Source: Nocardioides mangrovi (lineage in GTDB: Bacteria > Actinomycetota > Actinomycetes > Propionibacteriales > Nocardioidaceae). Taken from it: a stretch of 64,000 nucleotides of DNA. The notes beneath the pieces were generated by a model. The model was given only the letters and a program-made list of their open reading frames with translations, was not told the DNA's origin and searched no databases. Made by a program: the position numbers and the translations under genes. Shown one piece after another: positions 54,661 through 64,000 of the stretch (position 1 is the stretch's first letter; every line of letters starts with the position of its first letter). The stretch spans positions 1 through 64,000 of the forward strand of contig NZ_JAIQZJ010000007.1 in the NCBI RefSeq assembly GCF_020073815.1, given 5' to 3'.

Positions 54661-55273
54661 GATGGGCTCGACGCCCGGCACGACCCGAACGGTGCTGGAC
54701 CCGGAGACCGAGGAGTTCGCGCAGCAGATCGCGGACCAGGTGGAGAGCTTCCTGCTCGCGCTCCAGGCCATCGCCCGCGAGGCCGACGGCGGCCGGGCGA
54801 TCTCGCTGCTCCTGCTCGAGATCAGCCAGGTGCTGCTCGCCGGGGCCCGGCTGGGCGCCCAGCAGGACTTCACCCCGATCGCCGAGTACCAGCCCGACGT
54901 CGGCCCCGAGGCCGACATCGACGAGATGCGACTGGCGCTGGCCGAGATGCTCGGCAACATCGACACCTACGCGTTCGTCTTCGACCCCTACGTGCCCGAG
55001 GTGGTGGAGAGCCAGCTCTCCGACGACCTCACCAGCATCGCGACCGACCTGGAGAACGGCCTGCGCCACTACCGGCTCGGCAACCTCCCCGAGGCGCTGT
55101 GGTGGTGGCAGTTCTCCTACGTCTCGTCGTGGGGCAACCTCGCGGGCGCCGCGCTCAACGCGCTGCTGTCCGTGGTCGCCCACGACCGGCTCGACGCCGA
55201 GCTCGACGACGATGCCGAGCTGGTCGCCGCCGCCGATGAGATGCTCGAATCGGGCGACGTCACGCCCCGGTAA
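54653..55273 (+). CDS. DUF5063 domain protein
   Basis: A 206-aa acidic, largely helical protein: the core [20 protein letters not shown], then [23 protein letters not shown], near the C-terminus, is the family signature. No catalytic motif is evident. It is conserved between recR and lysC in many Actinobacteria. An AGGAAGG site lies within recR; the 8-bp overlap suggests coupled translation. Function unknown. Confidence 0.85.
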   Translation: MTEMGSTPGTTRTVLDPETEEFAQQIADQVESFLLALQAIAREADGGRAISLLLLEISQVLLAGARLGAQQDFTPIAEYQPDVGPEADIDEMRLALAEMLGNIDTYAFVFDPYVPEVVESQLSDDLTSIATDLENGLRHYRLGNLPEALWWWQFSYVSSWGNLAGAALNALLSVVAHDRLDAELDDDAELVAAADEMLESGDVTPR

Positions 55274-55315
55274 ACTCGGACCTTCGCAACGACCTCGAAG
55301 ATCAAGGGACCAACC

Positions 55316-57635
<2,320 letters not shown>

Positions 57636-57665
57636 AACTCCTCCGTCGTCCTGGGCCTGCGGGCG

Positions 57666-60600
57666 TCACCGCAGACCCACGGACGCGAAGGCGTGCCGCA
57701 GCAGCGCCGTCTGCTCGGCCGGCGAGGCCACCTGCTCGACGCCGAACCCGAGGAGCACGGTGTCGCCCGTGTGCACGGCCGGCGAGAAGAGCGCCTCGGA
57801 CCGCACCAGGCTGCCGGTGCCGGGCGAGCTGCCCTCCGGCGGCGGGGCGATCGTCCACGGACCCAGGCCGGACTCGAAGCCCTCGCTGTCGACCGTGGCG
57901 CCGCCGACGACCAGCCGCGTGTCGTCGATGAAGAGGCCGGTCCCGCCGGAGCCCGGGTCGGTGACGTAGGAGATCGCCACCTCCACCTGCTTGCCGGCGA
58001 AGGCGGACAGGTCGAACGACGCGGTCTGCCAGCCGCCGGAGTCGCCGGTCATCGCGTTCCACGTGCCGGAGGTCCCGGTGGGCGCGCACGGGTCGCCCGG
58101 GGTCAGGTAGTGCAGCAGGAACGGGTGCTCGTCGAGGAGGAAGCCGGCCTCGCACTCGGTGGGGACGGTGGTGCTGGTCAGTCCGCCGGCCTCGGGCAGG
58201 GTCGTCCAGTCGTCCTGACCGACCGTGTGGGCCTCGACGACGACGTTGTCGTAGCCCTCCTCGGTGTTGTACGAGAGCTGCGCCTGCAGCGTGGGTGCCT
58301 GCGCCGCCGTCGTGCCGGTGAGGTCGACCTCGCGGGTGAGCCGCATGTAGGAGTCGTCGACGTGGAGCCCGCCGACGTACCACGTGCCCTCCGGCGGGTC
58401 GAACGGACCGCCGGCGGAGCCCGTGTAGCTGCCGGCGGTGCTGCTGTCGAAGAGCGGGAACTCGTCGGGGGAGAGCACGGTGCTGGTGGCCGGGAAGGTG
58501 CCGGACTCGTCGAGCGGGTTCGCCGTGAGCGCCGGGCCACCGAAGGTCGCCCCGGTGCCCGCCAGGGCACCGGTGCCCGCGAAGCCGGTGGGTGACTCGG
58601 AGGTGCCGCGGGCGTACCGGCCGAGGTAGTACTGCGCGAAGTCGTCGGCGAGCAGCAGGCAGTCGCCGAACGGGTCGTCGGTCACCTCGCACGGGGCGGT
58701 CGGGTCGCCGTTGAGGCCGTAGTAGATGCCGCCGACGTCGCCGGCGAGGATCCCGTAGTACGTGGCGGTCTCGCCGGTGTCGACCAGCTTCCCGCCCTCG
58801 TTGAGGAAGTCCCGCACGGCGATCGTCAGGTCCTGCTCCCGCTCGGCGACCGAGGCATCGGGGAGGTCGCCGAAGTAGGTCTCGGTCACCTCGTCCTCCG
58901 GGTCCTGGGTCAGCCGGTTGTCGCCGTCGTACCAGACGACGCCACGGAAGTGGCTCAGGACGCCGAGGGGATGGGGCACACCCTGGCGGGAGACGTCCCA
59001 GACGGAGGCACTGATGCCGGCTCGGCGCAGCGCCTGGACGTACGTCGCGGCGTACTTCGGCGCGGTCAGCGGCGGGTCGTAGGTGGGGTTGACGCCGTCG
59101 TAGTCCTCGTCGGCGATCACGAGGACCCGGTGGTGGGCGTTCTCGGCCAGCCGGTAGGTGAAGGAGGGGCTGGTCCGCCTGCCGCGGCCCGGCGCCCAGG
59201 CCTCGAACCAGACCTTCACGTGGTCACCCGGCCGGGCGCCGCGCACCAGCCCGCGGTACTCGCCGTAGTAGGTCGTGCCTTCGTCGCCGTACCGCTCGCC
59301 GCCCTGCCACATCCGGGTGGGGGCGGTCCGGGGCCGGCGGCCGTCGATCGAGTAGCGCAGGACCAGGCCACGCAGCTCGCGCCGGGCCGTCACGGCGACC
59401 GTCTGCGGGTCGCCGTACGAGACGTCGAAGCTGTCGACCTCGAAGTCCGGCGCGGTGCGCCCGACGGCTGACACCGGGTGGGCCGGGTCGTGCGCCGAAG
59501 CGGCGACCGACAGGGCGAAGGGCAGGTTCTTCTCGAACTCCGCCTGGATGAGCGGCTCGGAGTCGGGGAAGTTGAAGACGCTCTCGCAGTCGTCCGGGTC
59601 GAACGCGTCGTCGGGGTCGACGGCGCTCGCGGTCTGGCAGGTCGACATCTCCGGGGTGTAGGCGAGCGTGCCGTAGGCGTCGTGGGCGTGCTCGGTCGTC
59701 TCGCCGTTGGTGGTGTAGAGCTCGGCGGACTGGTCGGGGTCGTAGCCGGGGACCGCCGGGTCGGCGTCGTCGCCGGCCTGCGCCTCGAAGATCAGGTCGT
59801 CGGGTGAGCGGGTCGAGACCTGCCAGCCGACGCCGTACAGCAGGAGCTCGGCGGCGGAGTGATAGTTGACCTGGAAGGCGAACCCGATCCGGCGCAGGAG
59901 ACCGTCCATCGCCCGGGTCTCGGGCTCGGACGCGGGAGCGCCGCCGCGGTAGGTCTCGCTGCCGTACGACGGCGAGGACCCCTCGTTGTCGTAGCCCCAC
60001 TTCGTGGGGAAGTTGCGGTTCGGGTCGACGCCGTCGTTGCCGGTGATCTGGCCGTCGCCGTTGTTGTCGCGCAGGTTCTTGCGCCAGAGCCGGTTGCCCT
60101 CGGTGAAGGTGAAGTCGTAGCCGTCCGGGTTCGCGACGGGGACGAACCACAGCTCGGTCGTCTGCAGCAGGCGGTGGATCCGCGGGCTGGTGCGGTAGCC
60201 GTCGACCACGTAGTGGAGCAGCCGGCGATCCATCTCGGGGGTGATCCACTCCCGGGCGTGCTGGGCCGCGGAGTAGAGCACGGCGGGGCGCGACCCGTCG
60301 CGGACCGAGCGGGCGTTCGCGGTGACCTTTACCGCCAGGATGGGCTGGCCCTGGACGGTGGCGCCGATCCGCTCGAGCTTGGTGAGGCCGGGGTTGTCGC
60401 GGGTGAGCTGCACCAGCTCGTCGCGGATGCCCCCGGGCTCGCTGTAGGACCGGAACACCGTCGGGCTGTCGGCCTCGGCCATCAGCCGCGAGACCGGCTG
60501 GCCGGCGATCTTCTTCTCCGTCAGCGGCAGGCCCCGGCCGACGAGCTTGGCGGCCTGGTCGGGCTCGACCACCACCTCCACGCCGACCTTCCCGTCGGCA

Positions 60601-60809
60601 CCCGACCCCGTCGTGCTGATGTCCTCGCGGTCGAGCCCGGCCCGCCGCAGATCACCGATCTGCTCGAGCGTGAGGCTGCCGACGTACACGCTCGGGCCGA
60701 CGCCGCGATCGGACGGTGCGGATCCGGCGGCGCCCGGGGCCGTCACGCCGGCGAGACCGACGGCGGCGGCGAGGGCGGTGAGGACGGCCAGGGGTGCGAG
60801 TCGGCGCAT
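57666..60809 (-). CDS. Large secreted M14 zinc carboxypeptidase
   Basis: A 1047-aa exported protein. The signal peptide (LAPLAVLTALAAAVGLAGVTA) is followed by a ~100-residue propeptide-like segment. The M14 domain (~115-430) has zinc ligands in AAQHAREWITPE (HxxE), NYHSAAE (His), and the catalytic Glu in LAYTPEMSTC. The long C-terminal part carries beta-rich domains and two segments (VLVIADEDYDGVNPTYDPP; YNTEEGYDNVVVEA) typical of immune-inhibitor-A-like or jelly-roll modules. Probably a secreted peptidase for external protein or wall peptides. It converges on asd with a 30-bp gap. Confidence 0.88.
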   Translation of the reverse strand: MRRLAPLAVLTALAAAVGLAGVTAPGAAGSAPSDRGVGPSVYVGSLTLEQIGDLRRAGLDREDISTTGSGADGKVGVEVVVEPDQAAKLVGRGLPLTEKKIAGQPVSRLMAEADSPTVFRSYSEPGGIRDELVQLTRDNPGLTKLERIGATVQGQPILAVKVTANARSVRDGSRPAVLYSAAQHAREWITPEMDRRLLHYVVDGYRTSPRIHRLLQTTELWFVPVANPDGYDFTFTEGNRLWRKNLRDNNGDGQITGNDGVDPNRNFPTKWGYDNEGSSPSYGSETYRGGAPASEPETRAMDGLLRRIGFAFQVNYHSAAELLLYGVGWQVSTRSPDDLIFEAQAGDDADPAVPGYDPDQSAELYTTNGETTEHAHDAYGTLAYTPEMSTCQTASAVDPDDAFDPDDCESVFNFPDSEPLIQAEFEKNLPFALSVAASAHDPAHPVSAVGRTAPDFEVDSFDVSYGDPQTVAVTARRELRGLVLRYSIDGRRPRTAPTRMWQGGERYGDEGTTYYGEYRGLVRGARPGDHVKVWFEAWAPGRGRRTSPSFTYRLAENAHHRVLVIADEDYDGVNPTYDPPLTAPKYAATYVQALRRAGISASVWDVSRQGVPHPLGVLSHFRGVVWYDGDNRLTQDPEDEVTETYFGDLPDASVAEREQDLTIAVRDFLNEGGKLVDTGETATYYGILAGDVGGIYYGLNGDPTAPCEVTDDPFGDCLLLADDFAQYYLGRYARGTSESPTGFAGTGALAGTGATFGGPALTANPLDESGTFPATSTVLSPDEFPLFDSSTAGSYTGSAGGPFDPPEGTWYVGGLHVDDSYMRLTREVDLTGTTAAQAPTLQAQLSYNTEEGYDNVVVEAHTVGQDDWTTLPEAGGLTSTTVPTECEAGFLLDEHPFLLHYLTPGDPCAPTGTSGTWNAMTGDSGGWQTASFDLSAFAGKQVEVAISYVTDPGSGGTGLFIDDTRLVVGGATVDSEGFESGLGPWTIAPPPEGSSPGTGSLVRSEALFSPAVHTGDTVLLGFGVEQVASPAEQTALLRHAFASVGLR

Positions 60810-60909
60810 GGGGATCCCACCTTCGATGACGCGGCCCCGAGCGGCCGCGATCTAGTCATCCGAACGCGACGACCCGGCGGTGTCACGCCCCAAAGTGGGT
60901 ATCTCGCCG

Positions 60910-61587
60910 TCAGCGAGCGGCATCGCCGAACGCGCGGGTCAGCGCGTGGGCGGCGGCGTAGCAGATGGCGCTGAGCACCGGGATCACCACGACCATCGAC
61001 CGGTCGGTGAGGTCGTCGACGAGGAGCAGCAGCGCCAGCACGCTCGCCAGCCCGACCGCGAGGAAGCTGGTGGCGCCGGCCTCGGCGACCCGGGCCAGGC
61101 GGAGGAGCAGCGCGCCCACGACGACCATCACGACCAGGATGGCGATCAGCAGCGGGTAGCCGGCCTTGCCGCAGGACGTGGTGCCCTGGACCTGGTCGCA
61201 GCCCTGGAGCGAGGCCCAGGTGAGCCCGACGATGCCGAGCCCGACGACCAGGCCGACCACCACGGCGGCGACCATCCCCCCGGGCGTCTGCGGCCGGACC
61301 AGGATCGGGCGCCGCTCGCGGCGCCGCCTGGGCTCCGGGGCCGGCTCGGGCGCCGTCTCGACGGGGACCTCGACGAGCGTGGGCGCCTCGGGCAGCGGTG
61401 GGTTCGGCTCGGTCCGGTCGGCGGGAACCGAGCGCAACCCACCGCTGACCGGTGTGGGCTCAGGTGTGGGCTCGGGTGTGGGCTCGGCGGCCACCGGGGC
61501 GGGCGGCTCCGGCTTGCGCTTGCGCCGCCGCAGCCCGAGCTTCGGCAGCTCCAACGAGGGCTGCTGGCGCTCGTTCTCGTCTCCCAC
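60910..61587 (-). CDS. Four-helix membrane protein with Pro/Glu-rich N-terminus
   Basis: A 225-aa protein. The first ~95 residues are charged and Pro-rich with the repeat PTPEPTPEPTP. Four hydrophobic segments follow: GGMVAAVVVGLVVGLGIV, PLLIAILVVMVVVGALLL, SFLAVGLASVLALLLLV and MVVVIPVLSAICYAAA. No family recognised beyond conserved actinobacterial membrane proteins. The GTG start at 61587 gives GDENERQQ. It sits between the peptidase gene and tRNA-Pro. Confidence 0.65.
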   Translation of the reverse strand: MGDENERQQPSLELPKLGLRRRKRKPEPPAPVAAEPTPEPTPEPTPVSGGLRSVPADRTEPNPPLPEAPTLVEVPVETAPEPAPEPRRRRERRPILVRPQTPGGMVAAVVVGLVVGLGIVGLTWASLQGCDQVQGTTSCGKAGYPLLIAILVVMVVVGALLLRLARVAEAGATSFLAVGLASVLALLLLVDDLTDRSMVVVIPVLSAICYAAAHALTRAFGDAAR

Positions 61588-61640
61588 GAACGGCAGTGTG
61601 CCACTCGGAGCGGCGCGGAAAACCCGGAGCGGGAAAGGCA

Positions 61641-61675
61641 CAGGGCCCGGATCCGCATCGCGGATCCGGGCCCTG
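61641..61675. terminator. 16-bp hairpin downstream of tRNA-Pro
   Basis: CAGGGCCCGGATCCGC (61641-61656), loop ATC, and GCGGATCCGGGCCCTG (61660-61675) form a perfect stem 8 bp beyond the 3' end of the minus-strand tRNA. Confidence 0.8.
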
Positions 61676-61682
61676 CAGAGTG

Positions 61683-61756
61683 TCGGGCTGACAGGATTTG
61701 AACCTGCGGCCTCCTCGTCCCGAACGAGGCGCGCTACCAAGCTGCGCCACAGCCCG
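61683..61756 (-). tRNA. tRNA-Pro (anticodon CGG)
   Basis: Minus-strand tRNA with acceptor CGGGCTG/CAGCCCG (complement 61756-61750 and 61690-61684), anticodon loop TTCGGGA giving CGG, and T-loop TTCAAAT. CCA is not encoded, in contrast to the two Ser tRNAs. Confidence 0.95.
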
Positions 61757-61835
61757 ATCCGGCCCACCCGTGAGCGGGCCGTGGGCAACCATACCCGAGC
61801 ACCCGCGGGCCGCTGAAATCGGTTCGGCCCTCGGA

Positions 61836-62774
61836 TCAGCGGGTGGTCGCCACCAGGGTCAGCAGCGTGGCCTCGGGGCGGCACGCGACCCGGATCCGGG
61901 CGTACGGGCTGGTGCCGAGCCCGGCCGACACGTGCAGCCACGAGGACCCCGGGTCCCCCGGGCGGGAGTCCGCCGGGTGACGGCTCAGGCCGCGGGCCCG
62001 GGCGGGTTCCAGGTCGCAGTTGGTGGTCAGTGCGCCGATGCCGGGGACGCAGACCTGGCCGCCGTGGGTGTGGCCGGCGAGCACCGCGTCGTACCCCCGG
62101 GCGGCGAAGGCGTCGAGCACCCGGAGGTACGGCGCGTGCGCGACCCCGAGCCGCAGGTCGGCGTCCGGGTCCGCCGGTCCCGCGACCTCGTCGAGCCGGT
62201 CGTAGCCCAGGTGCGGGTCGTCGACGCCCGCGAACGCCAGCCGCAGCCCGCGCACCTCGAGGCTTCCGCGGGTGTTGGTGAGGTCGAGCCAGCCGGAGCG
62301 GCTCAGCTCGCGGGTGAGGTCGCGCCACGGCAGCTCCGGCACGTTCGTGTGGCGCTTGCCGGTGTCGGGCAGCAGGTAGCGGAACGGGTTGCGGAGGCTC
62401 GGCTCGAAGTAGTCGTTGGACCCGAGCACGAAGACCCCGGGCACGTCGAGCAGGGCGCCGAGCGAGTCGAGGACCGCGGGGACGGCGTCGCGGTGGGCCA
62501 GGTTGTCGCCGGTGTCGACGACCAGGTCGGGCTGGAGGTCGGCGAGGCTCGCCAGCCAGTCACGCTTGCGGCGCTGCCCCGGCGTCAGGTGGATGTCGCT
62601 GAGGTGCAGCACCCGCAGGTCCGGGCTGCCGGGCGGCAGCACCGGCACGGTCGCCCGTCGCAGCGTGTAGGCCCGCGCCTCGGTCATCGCGTACGCCGTC
62701 AGCCCGGCCCCCGCGACGGCTGCGGCAGCGGCGACGCCCAGCACGCTGCGGCGTACGACGGCGGGGGAGCTCAC
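61836..62774 (-). CDS. Metallophosphoesterase, membrane-anchored
   Basis: A 312-aa protein. An N-terminal hydrophobic segment (VLGVAAAAAVAGAGLTAYAM) is followed by a calcineurin-like domain with LHLSDIHLTPG, VVDTGDNLAH, VLGSNDYF (GNDD-like), and AGHTHGGQVCVPG. All five metal motifs are present. It resembles YkuE/YaeI-type phosphodiesterases, which may act on lipids at the membrane. GTG 62774 was chosen; a TTG at 62792 would abut the divergent YqeY gene start. Confidence 0.88.
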   Translation of the reverse strand: MSSPAVVRRSVLGVAAAAAVAGAGLTAYAMTEARAYTLRRATVPVLPPGSPDLRVLHLSDIHLTPGQRRKRDWLASLADLQPDLVVDTGDNLAHRDAVPAVLDSLGALLDVPGVFVLGSNDYFEPSLRNPFRYLLPDTGKRHTNVPELPWRDLTRELSRSGWLDLTNTRGSLEVRGLRLAFAGVDDPHLGYDRLDEVAGPADPDADLRLGVAHAPYLRVLDAFAARGYDAVLAGHTHGGQVCVPGIGALTTNCDLEPARARGLSRHPADSRPGDPGSSWLHVSAGLGTSPYARIRVACRPEATLLTLVATTR

Positions 62775-62791
62775 TCGGCAAGGCTGCCACA

Positions 62792-63262
62792 ATGGCGGAC
62801 ATGTCTGACCTCAAGGACCGTCTCCGCGCCGACCTCACCACCGCCATCAAGGCGCGCGACGAGGTGCGCTCCTCGACGCTGCGGATGGTGCTCTCCGCGA
62901 TCACCAACGCCGAGGTCGCCGGCAAGCAGGCCCGCGAGCTCAGCGACGAGGACGTCGTGGGGGTGCTCTCCACGGAGGCCAAGAAGCGCCGCGAGGCCGC
63001 CACGGCGTTCGCCGACGCCGGCCGCACCGAGTCGGCCGCCAAGGAGACGGCCGAGGCCGCCGTCATCGCCGACTACCTCCCCGAGCAGCTCGACGCCGAC
63101 GCGATCGCCGGCATCGTCGCGGCCGCCATCGAGCAGACCGGCGCGGCCGCCGACGGCATGAAGGCGATGGGCCGGGTGATGGGCGTGGTCCAGCCCCAGG
63201 TCAAGGGCCGGGCCGACGGTGGTGCGGTCGCCGCGGAGGTACGCCGCCAGCTGGGCGCCTGA
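62792..63262 (+). CDS. GatB/YqeY domain protein
   Basis: A 156-aa helical protein: LKDRLRADLTTAIKARDEV, then STLRMVLSAITNAEV, EAAVIADYLPEQL and MGRVMGVVQPQVKGRADG. This is the YqeY family, related to the tail domain of GatB and thought to bind RNA; it is not a known enzyme. AAGG lies 8 nt before ATG 62792, so that start is preferred over ATG 62801. It is divergent from the phosphoesterase gene. Confidence 0.92.
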   Translation: MADMSDLKDRLRADLTTAIKARDEVRSSTLRMVLSAITNAEVAGKQARELSDEDVVGVLSTEAKKRREAATAFADAGRTESAAKETAEAAVIADYLPEQLDADAIAGIVAAAIEQTGAAADGMKAMGRVMGVVQPQVKGRADGGAVAAEVRRQLGA

Positions 63263-63274
63263 CCTCCCTGCGGG

Positions 63275-64000
63275 TCAGTGCCCGCGACCCCCGCCGTGGC
63301 CGTTGCCGTTGCCGTTGTTGCCCGGCCCGTTGTTGCCGCGTCCACCGCCGTTGTTGGTCGGCTTCGGCGGCGCGATGCCGTTGGACTCGTAGATCGTGAT
63401 CACCGACCCGGACGGCGCGGAGCCGGACGGTGAGGTGTAGGCGACGTACCCGGCGGGGGCCGTCGAGTTGACCGCGCCACCGCGGATCGGGTTGAAGCCC
63501 GCGCCCTTGAGCACGCTCATCGCCTCGGTGACGCTCATGCCGGAGACGGACGGCACCGTGGTGGTGACGCCCGAGACCTCGGTCGCGTCGGGGGCGACGA
63601 AGTCGGTGTCCGGGAAGGTGCCCTGGATCGCCTGCATCGCCTCGGCCCACATCGGACCCGCGAAGCCGGAGCCGGACACGGAGCTGTCGTAGATGTAGGT
63701 CCCGTGGATCGTCAGCCCGGCCAGCGGGATCGGCCGCTGGCCGTCCTTGCTCGCGCCGGCGATCATGGCCGCGGTCGCCATCGAGGTCGTGTAGCCGACG
63801 TACCAGACCGACTTGCCGTCCTGGGTGGTGCCGGTCTTCGCGGCCGACGGGACGTTGAGGCCGGTGTGGCCGATGTCGTAGCCGAAGCCGCCCGGCTCCT
63901 GGACGCCGCGCAGCACGTCGTTGACGGCGTCGGCCGTCGACTGCGGCAGCGCCTGCTGGCAGTCGTTGGAGTACTTCTTCAAGACGTTGCCCGAGGAGTC
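63275..64000 (-). CDS. Penicillin-binding protein, C-terminal part with PASTA domain (partial)
   Basis: The 5' end lies beyond the window edge; 242 codons are visible. The KTG box of the transpeptidase is intact: AAKTGTTQDGKSVWYVGYT. One PASTA domain follows (VPSVSGMSVTEAMSVLKGAGFNP ... GSVITIYESNG), then a Pro-rich and Gly/Asn-rich tail. This is the layout of class A bifunctional PBPs (PonA type) of Actinobacteria, which polymerise and cross-link peptidoglycan. The active-site SxxK and the glycosyltransferase domain are outside the window. Confidence 0.9.
   Translation of the reverse strand, partial: DSSGNVLKKYSNDCQQALPQSTADAVNDVLRGVQEPGGFGYDIGHTGLNVPSAAKTGTTQDGKSVWYVGYTTSMATAAMIAGASKDGQRPIPLAGLTIHGTYIYDSSVSGSGFAGPMWAEAMQAIQGTFPDTDFVAPDATEVSGVTTTVPSVSGMSVTEAMSVLKGAGFNPIRGGAVNSTAPAGYVAYTSPSGSAPSGSVITIYESNGIAPPKPTNNGGGRGNNGPGNNGNGNGHGGGRGH

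Overview
The window is very GC-rich, actinobacterial chromosomal DNA. The best fit is a Nocardioides-like member of the Nocardioidaceae. This is inferred from the dnaX / YbaB / recR / DUF5063 / aspartokinase / asd gene order, a DUF222-HNH protein, an ESX-type (type VII) secretion locus with WXG proteins, GTG/TTG starts, ATGA-coupled operons and compact GC-rich hairpin terminators. No phage, IS element, CRISPR array or plasmid function was seen.

Layout. 0.1-4.1 kb: DUF222-HNH protein, small secreted protein, SnoaL-like protein and an alpha/beta hydrolase. 4.1-18.0 kb: a complete L-rhamnose utilisation locus. A divergent LacI-type regulator faces an ABC importer (ATPase, two permeases, lipoprotein), mutarotase, isomerase, a fused rhamnulose-1-phosphate aldolase/dehydrogenase, and rhamnulokinase. 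These are followed without a gap by LutABC, which would oxidise the L-lactate made from the lactaldehyde half of rhamnose. A 20-bp perfect palindrome sits just downstream of a sigma70-like promoter in front of the operon. 18-26.6 kb: secreted CocE-type hydrolase, MarR regulator, tRNA-Ser(CGA), 3-methyladenine glycosylase, secreted endo/exonuclease-type protein, gamma-carbonic-anhydrase-like protein, enoyl-CoA hydratase, MoxR ATPase and VWA protein.

26.7-31.1 kb: a minus-strand ESX accessory cluster, apparently two related cassettes. One pairs a WXG protein with an esterase-like protein. The other has a WXG-like protein, an EspG-like protein and an esterase paralogue that has lost its nucleophile. 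31.1-37.5 kb: aminotransferase, a strange homopolymer-rich gap, an FAD-dependent dehydrogenase, cation/proton antiporter, LytR_C protein and small proteins. KstR-like operators lie directly before the flavoprotein and before a SnoaL-like gene. 37.4-47.8 kb: the ESX core: EccC, two EccD-like membrane proteins, two WXG100 proteins, EccB, and a mycosin lacking the catalytic His. 47.8-51.2 kb: sulfotransferase, DUF1214 protein and a secreted putative beta-propeller protein.

51.2-57.6 kb: tRNA-Ser(GGA), SRP RNA, dnaX, ybaB, recR, a DUF5063 gene, lysC (with an internal start for a beta subunit) and asd. 57.7-64 kb: large secreted M14 carboxypeptidase, a four-TM protein, tRNA-Pro(CGG), metallophosphoesterase, a YqeY-like protein, and the C-terminal part of a PASTA penicillin-binding protein cut by the window edge.

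The most unusual material is the ESX system: a probably inactive mycosin, a pseudo-esterase/esterase pair, and two EccD-like proteins, with no EccE found. The rhamnose-to-lactate operon is the clearest complete pathway. After annotation no stretch above 300 bases is without a gene or RNA.
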